The position numbers and the translations under genes were made by a program. A stretch of 38,548 nucleotides of DNA. Origin: Oleiagrimonas sp035690885 (GTDB lineage: Bacteria; Pseudomonadota; Gammaproteobacteria; Xanthomonadales; Rhodanobacteraceae). The notes beneath the pieces were generated by a model. It saw only the letters and a list, made by a program, of their open reading frames with translations, did no database searches and had not been told where the DNA came from. The DNA lies in assembly GCA_035690885.1 (NCBI GenBank), contig DASSKC010000066.1:1-38548 (forward strand). The letters are read 5' to 3'. Shown here piece by piece: positions 16,678 through 24,635 of this stretch (positions are counted from its first letter, which is position 1; each line of letters begins with the position of its first letter).

Positions 16678-16863
16678 GAGGATTTTTCGAGGTTGCCGAT
16701 CACGCCCGGCAAACCCTTTCAAACATACCCAGCGCACGACATGCGCGGCCAATGAAAATCACCGCGGCATGCATAACCGACGGATATGGATGGTTTGAAA
16801 ACCGGAATGACCATCGCACCCGAAATGCGGGCTTGCACGCTCGCGCATTGCTCCCGCTTCGCC

Positions 16864-16869
16864 TAGGAT
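16864..16869 (+). promoter_or_regulatory. Candidate -10 box for the GH20 gene
   Basis: TAGGAT would place the transcription start near 16876. That lies after the first possible ATG (16872) but before the ATG at 16908, so if real it supports the downstream start. No convincing -35 box is visible. Confidence 0.3.
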
Positions 16870-16907
16870 GAATGGTTCAATCCATTCCCGCATGCCCGGA
16901 CCACGCC

Positions 16908-18986
16908 ATGAGCAAACGATCCCCATCGACGCGATTCGCCACACTGATTCTGGCCGTGCTGGCCATGGCCGTCCTGGCCACGCCGGCATGGGCCAAGGGC
17001 GTACCGGACGCGCTCAAGCAATCGGGTCTGAACCTGATGCCGTGGCCGGCGCACATTTCGCTGCAAAAGGGCCAACTCACGCTGTCGAGCCAGTTCAACA
17101 TCAGCGTCACCGGCAACCCCGGCCATCGCGTGTATGACGCGGCCAACCGCGTGCTGCAGCACCTGCAGATCCGCACCGGTCTGTTTCTCGACCAGCACCG
17201 CGTGACGGACAAGTCCACGAACCCCGAGGCCGACCTGGTCATTCGCGTCAAGCGGCCGGGCAAGCTCGAGATCGGCGAAGACGAGTCCTACCAGCTAACC
17301 ATCAACTCGCAGCAGGCGGTGTTGACGGCCACCGACGGCCTCGGTGCGCTCCACGGCCTGCAGACGCTGTTGCAGCTGGTGCAGACCGGCGACAAGGGTT
17401 ACTACCTGCCGGCGGTGACGATCCGCGACCAACCGCGCTTCAAGTGGCGCGGTCTGATGATCGACGTGGCGCGCAACTTCCAACCGATGCACGTGATCAA
17501 GCGCAACATCCGCGGCATGACCGCGGTCAAGATGAACGTGTTGCACCTGCACCTGAGCGACAACCAGGGCTTCCGCATCCAGAGCAAGACATTCCCGAAA
17601 CTGGCGAAGATGGGCTCGTTCGACAACGAGTACTTCACCCAGGCACAGATGAAGGAAATCATCCGCTACGCCGGCGACCGCGGCATCATCGTGGTGCCGG
17701 AGTTCGATCTGCCGGCCCACGCGCAAGCCTGGTTCGTGAGCCACCCGGAGCTGGCCAGCGCGCCCGGTCCGTTCCCGCGCGAAATCCACTTCGGTGCGCG
17801 CAATCCCTCGTTCGACCCGACCAACCCGAAAACCTACACGTTCCTGGCCAAGTTCTTCGGCGAAATGGCCAAGCTGTTCCCCGGCCCGTACATGCACATC
17901 GGCGGTGACGAAAACTACGCCCACGGCTGGACCAACAACCCGGCCATCCAGGCCTACATGCAACCGGACATCAAGACCAATGCCGAGCTGCAAACCGAAT
18001 TCATCAACAAGCTTGCGAAGATCGTGCACGACGACGGCAAGCAGGTGATCGGCTGGGACGAAGTGCTGCAGCCGGGCATTCCGGCCGACACCATCATCCA
18101 GGTCTGGCGCGGCAAGAAATCGCTATATGAAGCCGCGCGCAAGGGTCATCGCACCATCCTGTCCGACGGCTATTACCTCGACCTGCTGCACAGCGCCGCG
18201 TTCTACTACAAGAACGACCCGATCCCTGCCGGCACCCAGCTGTCGCCCGAAGCGCGCAAGAACATTCTCGGTGGCGAAGCCGAACAGTGGAGCGAGCTGG
18301 TGCGACCGGCGACGATCGACTCGCGCATCTGGCCCAGCACCGCGGCCATTGCCGAACGCCTGTGGTCGCCGCGCGATGTCAACGATGTCGACTGGATGTA
18401 CACGCGTCTGCACGTGGTCAGCCTGTGGCTCGAAGCACGCGGCCTGATGCACCTGCACGCCCAGGCCATGCTGTTGCGCGAGCTGAGCAACGGCTACGAC
18501 ACCAAGCCGCTGAAAGTGCTGGTCGACGTGATTGCACCGGTGCAGGGTTACGACCGCGTCGGCAGCCGCACCTACTCGGTGTTCTCGCCGCTGGCCTCGC
18601 TGGCCGATGCCGCCACCGCCAACCCGTGGGCGGCGATCCAGTTCAAGCAATGGGTCGAGCAATACGCCGACACGCGCGACGCCGCCAGCGAAAGCAAGAT
18701 CCGCACCCAGCTCAAGCAATGGATCGCCAATGATCCGGCGCTGGAAAAGGTGATCGCACAATCGCCGCGTCTGCATGCGGCCAAACCGTTGGCACAGTCG
18801 CTGGCGGCGCTGTCGAAAATCGGCCTGCGCGCGCTCGACTACCTCGACAACAACCAGCCCGCGCCACGTGAATGGGCCAAGAACACCACCGACGATTTCC
18901 TCGCCGCGCGCAAGTCGGCGATCGCCACCGAGCTGCATATCGTCGATCCGATCGAGCAGCTGGTGGTGATGGCAGTCAAGGGCTGA
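16908..18986 (+). CDS. Exported beta-N-acetylhexosaminidase, GH20
   Basis: This roughly 692-residue enzyme is expected to release terminal GlcNAc (or GalNAc) from oligosaccharides in the periplasm or outside. MSKRSPS begins a signal peptide ending ATPAWA. A GH20b-type N-terminal domain starts at LMPWPAHISLQKG. The TIM barrel follows with WRGLMIDVARNFQP, HLHLSDNQGFR and the catalytic pair D334-E335 in HIGGDENYAHGW. LGGEAEQWSE and RIWPSTAAIAERLW mark the end of the barrel, and a helical C-terminal extension follows. An ATG 12 codons upstream is possible, but it would put the signal peptide too far in. The enzyme may replace NagZ, which belongs to GH3, in supplying GlcNAc from wall fragments. 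Confidence 0.92.
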   Translation: MSKRSPSTRFATLILAVLAMAVLATPAWAKGVPDALKQSGLNLMPWPAHISLQKGQLTLSSQFNISVTGNPGHRVYDAANRVLQHLQIRTGLFLDQHRVTDKSTNPEADLVIRVKRPGKLEIGEDESYQLTINSQQAVLTATDGLGALHGLQTLLQLVQTGDKGYYLPAVTIRDQPRFKWRGLMIDVARNFQPMHVIKRNIRGMTAVKMNVLHLHLSDNQGFRIQSKTFPKLAKMGSFDNEYFTQAQMKEIIRYAGDRGIIVVPEFDLPAHAQAWFVSHPELASAPGPFPREIHFGARNPSFDPTNPKTYTFLAKFFGEMAKLFPGPYMHIGGDENYAHGWTNNPAIQAYMQPDIKTNAELQTEFINKLAKIVHDDGKQVIGWDEVLQPGIPADTIIQVWRGKKSLYEAARKGHRTILSDGYYLDLLHSAAFYYKNDPIPAGTQLSPEARKNILGGEAEQWSELVRPATIDSRIWPSTAAIAERLWSPRDVNDVDWMYTRLHVVSLWLEARGLMHLHAQAMLLRELSNGYDTKPLKVLVDVIAPVQGYDRVGSRTYSVFSPLASLADAATANPWAAIQFKQWVEQYADTRDAASESKIRTQLKQWIANDPALEKVIAQSPRLHAAKPLAQSLAALSKIGLRALDYLDNNQPAPREWAKNTTDDFLAARKSAIATELHIVDPIEQLVVMAVKG

Positions 18987-19001
18987 TCTCCCACGGCAGA
19001 C

Positions 19002-19077
19002 GTAGGTCGGATTGGATCCATCAATCCGACGTCGACGCGATGTCGGATCCGTCGCTGCGCTCCTTGATCCGACCTAC
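19002..19077. repeat. REPIN, family A copy 4
   Basis: It begins GTAGGTCGGATTGGATCC and ends TTGATCCGACCTAC, with hairpins GTCGGATTG/CAATCCGAC and GTCGGATC/GATCCGAC. The CTAC at the right end (19074-19077), read on the minus strand, contains the TAG stop codon of ilvD. It separates the convergent GH20 and ilvD genes. Confidence 0.88.
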
Positions 19078-20909
19078 GGCACCTCGCGGACGGCGCCCTG
19101 ATCGGCGCTGGTGGTCAGTGACGCGTAGGCGCGCAGCGCCTTGGTCACGCGGCGTTGGCGCACTTCGGTCGGCTTGTAGGCCGTCTCGCCGCGCTGCTCC
19201 ATGGTCTGTCGGCGATGTGCCAAGATGTCATCGCTGACGTCGAGGTGGATGCGGCGTTGTGGAATATCGATCCGGATGGTGTCGCCTTCCTCGACCAGGG
19301 CGATGGCACCACCCTCGGCCGCCTCCGGCGATGCATGGCCGATGGACAGGCCCGACGTGCCGCCGGAAAAGCGCCCGTCGGTCAGCAACGCACAGACCTT
19401 GCCCAGGCCCTTGGATTTCAAATAGCTGGTCGGATACAGCATTTCCTGCATGCCCGGCCCGCCCTTGGGGCCTTCGTAGCGGATCACCACCACGTCGCCG
19501 GCGACGATCTGGTTGCCCAGGATCGCCTTGACCGCCGAGTCCTGCGACTCGAACACGCGCGCACGGCCATCGAAGACGAGGATGGAATCGTCGACGCCGG
19601 CGGTCTTGACGATGCAGCCACGCTCGGCGATGTTGCCGAACAACACGGCCAGCCCGCCGTCCTGGCTGTAAGCGTGTTGCTTGTCGCGCACGCAACCGGC
19701 GGCGCGATCGCTGTCCAGATCGGGCCAGCGCACTTTTTGCGAGAACGCGGTCTGGGTGCGGATGCCGGCCGGCGCGGCGCTGTACATCTTGTGCACGGCC
19801 GCGTCGTCGCTGCGACTGATGTCGTAATGATCCAGTGCCGCGGTCAACGAAGGCGAGTGCGTCATGTGCACATCGCGATTGAGCAGGCCGGCGTTGTCGA
19901 GCTGCCCCAGAATGGCCATCACGCCACCGGCGCGATGCACGTCTTCCATGTGGTACTTGGGCGTGGACGGCGCCACCTTGCACAGGCACGGCACGCGCCG
20001 CGACAGGCGATCGATGTCGGCCATGGTGAAGTCGACCTCGCCTTCGCGCGCGGCCGCCAGCAAGTGCAGCACGGTATTGGTCGAGCCACCCATGGCGATG
20101 TCCAGGCTCATGGCGTTCTCGAACGCCGCGTGCGTGGCGACATTGCGCGGCAGCACGCTGTCGTCGCCTTGCTCGTAAAAACGCCTGGCCAGATCGACGA
20201 CCAGCCGCCCTGCTTCGAGGAACAACTCGCGACGATCCTCATGCGTGGCCAGCAACGAGCCGTTGCCCGGCAGCGACAGGCCCAGGGCCTCGGTCAGGCA
20301 GTTCATGGAGTTGGCGGTGAACATGCCCGAGCACGAGCCGCAGGTCGGACACGCCGAACGCTCGAACTCCGCGACTGTCTCGTCGTCGGCCGAATCATCG
20401 GCGGCCACCACCATGGCGTCGATCAGGTCGAGCTTGTTGTCCGACAGACTGGTCTTGCCCGCTTCCATCGGTCCGCCGGAGACGAACACCACCGGAATGT
20501 TCAGGCGCATCGCGGCGATCAGCATGCCCGGCGTAATCTTGTCGCAATTGGAAATGCACACCAGCGCATCGGCGCAGTGGGCATTGACCATGTATTCGAC
20601 ACTGTCGGCGATCAGCTCGCGGCTGGGCAGCGAATACAGCATGCCGTCGTGGCCCATGGCGATGCCGTCGTCCACGGCAATGGTGTTGAACTCCTTGCCG
20701 ATGCCACCGGCCTTTTCGATCTCGGCGCGCACCAGCTGGCCCATGTCCTTGAGGTGGACATGGCCCGGCACGAACTGCGTGAACGAATTGGCGATGGCGA
20801 TGATCGGCTTGCCGAAGTCGCCATCGTTCATGCCGGTGGCACGCCACAACGCGCGCGCGCCGGCCATGTTGCGGCCGTGGGTGGAAGTGCGGGAACGGTA
20901 ATCGGCCAT
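19074..20909 (-). CDS. ilvD: Dihydroxy-acid dehydratase IlvD
   Basis: IlvD dehydrates 2,3-dihydroxy acids to 2-keto acids in valine, isoleucine and leucine synthesis. The 611-residue protein is close to the E. coli enzyme throughout. It carries the opening THGRNMAGARALWRATGM, SNCDKITPGM with Fe-S ligand C122 and K124, the family signature ACPTCGSCSGMFTANSMN with C193, and GPKGGPGMQEMLYPTS near the end. The C-terminus stops at AVREVP, a few residues short of the E. coli protein, where the foot of repeat A4 supplies the TAG. The ATG at 20909 is preceded by CGAGGTTTCC. A longer open frame upstream has no family resemblance. No other ilv gene is adjacent. Confidence 0.96.
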   Translation of the reverse strand: MADYRSRTSTHGRNMAGARALWRATGMNDGDFGKPIIAIANSFTQFVPGHVHLKDMGQLVRAEIEKAGGIGKEFNTIAVDDGIAMGHDGMLYSLPSRELIADSVEYMVNAHCADALVCISNCDKITPGMLIAAMRLNIPVVFVSGGPMEAGKTSLSDNKLDLIDAMVVAADDSADDETVAEFERSACPTCGSCSGMFTANSMNCLTEALGLSLPGNGSLLATHEDRRELFLEAGRLVVDLARRFYEQGDDSVLPRNVATHAAFENAMSLDIAMGGSTNTVLHLLAAAREGEVDFTMADIDRLSRRVPCLCKVAPSTPKYHMEDVHRAGGVMAILGQLDNAGLLNRDVHMTHSPSLTAALDHYDISRSDDAAVHKMYSAAPAGIRTQTAFSQKVRWPDLDSDRAAGCVRDKQHAYSQDGGLAVLFGNIAERGCIVKTAGVDDSILVFDGRARVFESQDSAVKAILGNQIVAGDVVVIRYEGPKGGPGMQEMLYPTSYLKSKGLGKVCALLTDGRFSGGTSGLSIGHASPEAAEGGAIALVEEGDTIRIDIPQRRIHLDVSDDILAHRRQTMEQRGETAYKPTEVRQRRVTKALRAYASLTTSADQGAVREVP

Positions 20910-21049
20910 GGAAACCTCGAACGAAACACAATGCCAACAGAAGCCTTCCAGACTATACGAAACCCCGTGGCAGCGCACCGGATCGCTCGGCATAACCCGC
21001 GCGTCGGTGCGAAGACGCGGGAAGTCCGCCGTGAGCCGAAGGTGCAGAT

Positions 21050-21117
21050 CGGGCACGGCCCGACAATCCGTCCGAATGCGCTCGTGAAGGTGTGTTGGCG
21101 GGCAGTGCCCGCCCTAC
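21050..21117. repeat. REP-like pair, family D copy 2
   Basis: This is copy 1 inverted: the inner hairpin CGGGCACGGCCCG, then ACAATCCGTCCG...AAGGTGTGTT, then the outer hairpin GGCGGGCAGTGCCCGCC followed by CTAC. It lies between the ilvD start and the TonB-dependent receptor gene end. The rest of that gap (20910-21049) shows no feature I can name. Confidence 0.75.
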
Positions 21118-21158
21118 GCGGCGCGCTCATGGGGGCGATATTTCGTGCGCACACGAGA

Positions 21159-21186
21159 CCGGCGCGACCCCGAAGAGCCGCGCCGG
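21159..21186 (-). terminator. Terminator-like hairpin after the TonB-dependent receptor gene
   Basis: CCGGCGCG (21159-21166) pairs perfectly with CGCGCCGG (21179-21186) around a 12-base loop, about 30 bases beyond the receptor's stop codon. There is no T-run after it on the minus strand, so intrinsic termination is not certain. Confidence 0.45.
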
Positions 21187-21214
21187 CGGTTGCTGCTTTC
21201 AGTGGATGAAGCGA

Positions 21215-24205
21215 TCAGAAGTGGTACGTGATGCGGCCATAGAAGTACTGGCTGAACACGCCGTAGTCGAGCGAGCTGACCTGGCCCAGACCATTGGCAT
21301 TGCCGGCCGGCAATTTGCCGAAGGCGTTGCGGATGCCCAACTGCAGGTCCATGCCGAACGACGTCGCGTACGAACCTTGCACGTCCCACCAGATCAGCGA
21401 CGGTCGACGGTTGGTCGACTGGCTCGGATCGGCGGTGTTCGGGTTGGAACACAGGCCAAGCGTGGTCAGGCTGTACTGCGGATAGCCGCGGCGTGCCCAA
21501 CCGTTGCTGCAGGTGCCGGTGAAGTCGCTGATGTAATGCCCGGTGACGCTGGCATTCCACGGCCCCTTCTGCCAACCGACGATCAGCTGCGCCTTCCATT
21601 CCGGAATGGCACCCTGGTCCAGATCACCGACCACCTTGCTGACGATCACGGAACCATCCGGCTGCGGCGACAGCACCTTGTACTCGTTCACGTGCGTGGA
21701 ACGCAGATGGATGTTGAACTGACCGATCGAGGTCATCGGGAAGACGTAGCCGCCGCCGAAATCGATACCGGAGGTGATCACGCCGCCGTTGTTGCCGGTG
21801 CGGATGCTCATGTCCTGGATGTTGCCGGAGGGAGTACGCGTGATGCGGCTGCAGTAGTCCTGGATGCCTGCCTTGTAGCAGCGATTGAGGATCAACTGCG
21901 CGCTGACGCTGCTGATCTGGTTCTCGAGCTTGATGTGGTAGTAATCCACGTTCAGGCTCAGACCCGGAGCGAACGACGGGCTGTAGACAAAGCCGGCCGT
22001 CTTGGACACCGAGGTTTCCGGATCCAGGTTCGGGTTGCCGCCGTAGGTACCGGTCAACTGCGAGTTGAGCTGGGTATAGCTCGCCGGCACGCCCGCCGCC
22101 TGGCAGTTGGCCTGCACGTTCGCTGGTGCTGCGGTGTAGTTGCTGCACGGATCGACGACGTAGGGGTAGCCGGTCGACGGTGGCGAGAACAGCTCCGACA
22201 AGTTGCCGGCGCGGAAGCCTTCGGACCAGCTGGCGCGGAACAACAAGTCATGGATCGGCTGCCAGCGCAAACCGACCTTGGAGTTGGTGGTCACGCCGAA
22301 CGTGCTGTAGTCCGAACGCCGCGAGGCCAGATCGACACTCAACGCATAGGCACCCGGCACCTGCGCCAGGATCGGCACATTGATTTCGCCAAAGACCGAA
22401 CTGACGTCATACGTGCCGTGCAGGACCTGGCCACCGCTTTCGGTGCCGATCATGCTCGTGGCACCCGGCGTGGACGTACCGGACACGGTGCGCTTCTGGT
22501 AACCCAAAGCGAAGCCGACGCCACCGGCGGGCAGCATGAACAGGTCCGCCGTGGAGATGTTGGCCGCAATCGAGTGATAGGCCTTTTCGTCGTTGGAGTA
22601 GACGTGGACGCTGCCTTTGCCCAGGAACTTGGCCTGTTCCTCGGTCATGCGACCGGCACCGGCAAACGGATTGAGCGGCACGCAGCCATACTGCGCGCGC
22701 GCCGCGCAATCGGGGCTGGTACCCATCGCGATCGCCAGATTCTCCGGCACGTTGGACTGCCCGCTGAACACGTGGTTGACGGCATTGATGTAGTTGGCGT
22801 TCCAGTCCCAACGCGACCCGATCATCTCGAAATGACCGGCCAGGCCCGCCGAGATGCGGAACGTGCGCGAGCGATGGATGCGCGTGCGTCGACCTTCACC
22901 CAGGGTGCGCTTGTAGATGGCTTCCAGCGCGGGAGCCTCATAGCCGGGTGCCAGCGTGATGGGGTCGCTGTAGGCGATGTCAAAGCCGAACGGGTTCTGC
23001 GCGGCCGGGAAGAACATGCCCGGATTGTCGTAGTAGATCAGGCCGGCCGAGCGCGGCCCCTTGCTCTCGCGATGCGTATACAAGGCACTGAAGTTGGCCG
23101 ACATGTTGTCGCTGAAGTTCCAGCTGCCCTCGGTGTAGGCGGACTTGATGTCCTGATTGATGGTCAGCGGGATGTTGGTGGCACCCTTGTAGTAATTGTC
23201 GGTCGGAACCCACGGCCGGTAATTGGCCGGGTCGTCACCGGCCATGCCGTTCTTGATGGTCAGGTCGCAATGCGGCAGGTAATACTTGGTGCCATTCGCG
23301 AGCGTGACCAGTTGATTGGGACACTGCGCGGAGGTCAGGCCCGTATACGCGGCAGGACTCGCGCCGGTCGGTGTCGTCGGGTCGCCCATCGACGGCGGAT
23401 TGAAGATGAAGCGACCGGCCGGCGTGGCCGAGCCACCAGCCACCGAGGCCAGCTTTGGATGCCGATAGTTCAGATCACCGAACACGCGGTTGTAGGCCGG
23501 AATGGCGTCCACGGTGCGCTCGGAACCGGAGAACGTGATGTGGCCCCAGTCACCGGCGCGACCAAACGTGAAGTGCACCGACTGTTGCTTGCCGTCCCAT
23601 TTGCCGGTCTCGCGACCGTGCGCGATGCCGCCCTGCACGGACAGCGTGGCGCCGTTGTAGTTCTTCTTGGTGATGATGTTGACCACGCCGGCGATGGCGT
23701 CGGCACCGTAGGTCGCCGAGGCACCGTCCTGCAGGATTTCGATGTGATCGACGATCGACAGCGGAATCTGGGTCAAATCGACCGAACCGCCGAAGCTGGA
23801 CACGAAGCGCTTGCCGTTCAGCAACACCAGCAAACGGTTGCTGCCGAGATAGCGCAGGTTGATGCGCGTGGCACCGGTGCCGTAGAACGAACCGGTCTGG
23901 ATGCCCATCGAATAGCCGACGCTGGGCAGGTTGTTGAGCAGCTGACCGATGTCCTGGAAACCGGAATCCTCGATCTGCTGGTGGGTGACGCGGGTCACCG
24001 GTGACGCCGGCGCGACATCACTTTGCCGGATCAAGGTACCGGTCACGGTGATGGTCTTGAGCTGCTCGGCGTTCTGGTCTTGCTGATCCTGCTGAGCCTG
24101 ACCAGCACCGGCAGCCATCGCCGGCATGGTGACCGCGCAGGCACCGAGCGCCATCACGGCCAGCGAGCGGCGTATGCATTTTGTGAGCGCGTTATGCGAG
24201 TACAT
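21215..24205 (-). CDS. TonB-dependent outer membrane receptor
   Basis: This 996-residue protein has a signal peptide (about 1-32, PAMAAG), a glutamine/aspartate-rich linker, a TonB-box-like TITVTGTLIR and a plug domain. The plug shows QIEDSGFQDIGQLLNNLPSVG, SNRLLVLLNGKRFV, IEILQDGASATYGADAIAGVVNIITKK and related motifs. A long beta-barrel follows, ending in the outer-membrane signal QYFYGRITYHF with terminal Phe. It imports an unknown substrate through the outer membrane with TonB energy. Two exported peptidases lie upstream on the same strand, which suggests peptides or peptide-bound ligands. The ATG at 24205 has AGGGGTAACATC before it. The 430-base leader region carries several dyads. Confidence 0.93.
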   Translation of the reverse strand: MYSHNALTKCIRRSLAVMALGACAVTMPAMAAGAGQAQQDQQDQNAEQLKTITVTGTLIRQSDVAPASPVTRVTHQQIEDSGFQDIGQLLNNLPSVGYSMGIQTGSFYGTGATRINLRYLGSNRLLVLLNGKRFVSSFGGSVDLTQIPLSIVDHIEILQDGASATYGADAIAGVVNIITKKNYNGATLSVQGGIAHGRETGKWDGKQQSVHFTFGRAGDWGHITFSGSERTVDAIPAYNRVFGDLNYRHPKLASVAGGSATPAGRFIFNPPSMGDPTTPTGASPAAYTGLTSAQCPNQLVTLANGTKYYLPHCDLTIKNGMAGDDPANYRPWVPTDNYYKGATNIPLTINQDIKSAYTEGSWNFSDNMSANFSALYTHRESKGPRSAGLIYYDNPGMFFPAAQNPFGFDIAYSDPITLAPGYEAPALEAIYKRTLGEGRRTRIHRSRTFRISAGLAGHFEMIGSRWDWNANYINAVNHVFSGQSNVPENLAIAMGTSPDCAARAQYGCVPLNPFAGAGRMTEEQAKFLGKGSVHVYSNDEKAYHSIAANISTADLFMLPAGGVGFALGYQKRTVSGTSTPGATSMIGTESGGQVLHGTYDVSSVFGEINVPILAQVPGAYALSVDLASRRSDYSTFGVTTNSKVGLRWQPIHDLLFRASWSEGFRAGNLSELFSPPSTGYPYVVDPCSNYTAAPANVQANCQAAGVPASYTQLNSQLTGTYGGNPNLDPETSVSKTAGFVYSPSFAPGLSLNVDYYHIKLENQISSVSAQLILNRCYKAGIQDYCSRITRTPSGNIQDMSIRTGNNGGVITSGIDFGGGYVFPMTSIGQFNIHLRSTHVNEYKVLSPQPDGSVIVSKVVGDLDQGAIPEWKAQLIVGWQKGPWNASVTGHYISDFTGTCSNGWARRGYPQYSLTTLGLCSNPNTADPSQSTNRRPSLIWWDVQGSYATSFGMDLQLGIRNAFGKLPAGNANGLGQVSSLDYGVFSQYFYGRITYHF

Positions 24206-24635
24206 GATGTTACCCCTACGTTACTTGTTTTCGAGTTCACTCAAGCGAGTGAAAAGGTGTACGTAACTAAGTACGCACGGAAACGCGGCCAACCAGAGCG
24301 TTCCGTCACCGTCCGTTGCGGACGAGCGACATCACGCCATGGCCGATGGCCACCATCGACGACAAGCGGGTAGAACTACGCATCGAGCGCAAATACGCCC
24401 AATCGGGCCGGTCCGATCACACCTGCAATGCAGGAGGTAAATGGCTGGCACACCAGCAGCCATCCACCGGGTGTCGGTAGATTCCGTTCCGGCCCCTCTC
24501 CCCACCAACGTTACGATAGTGTTACGTATAACGCACGATGGGTTATGCGAACCAATGAAAAGGTTTGGCTGACCTATAACCTGAAGTTATGCATCGTGTA
24601 TAAATCGTACCAATCTGCTTCGCCGGCACCGTCGC
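24206..24635 (-). promoter_or_regulatory. Receptor gene upstream region with several dyads
   Basis: No supported gene lies here. Visible inverted repeats are TTCACTC-AAGC-GAGTGAA (24236-24253, probably in the 5' leader), CCTGCA-A-TGCAGG (24422-24434), GCTGG-CACA-CCAGC (24444-24457) and ATAAC-CTGAA-GTTAT (24576-24590). The motif GTTACG/CGTAAC recurs near 24219, 24261, 24509 and 24521. The stretch 24500-24615 is much more AT-rich than its surroundings and probably holds the receptor promoter; no single -35/-10 pair stands out. Confidence 0.4.

Noticed and set aside
21092..24004. A 970-codon plus-strand open frame opposite the TonB-dependent receptor gene
   Set aside because: The translation is arginine/histidine/glutamine-rich with no domain, as expected from the antisense of a GC-rich gene; the minus-strand frame has a signal peptide, plug motifs and a terminal Phe signature.
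24441..24572. A 43-codon plus-strand frame (starts MAGTPAAIHRV) with AGGAGG just upstream, inside the receptor upstream region
   Set aside because: The Shine-Dalgarno-like motif is only three bases from the ATG, the peptide has no recognisable feature, and the region is better explained as regulatory DNA for the minus-strand gene.
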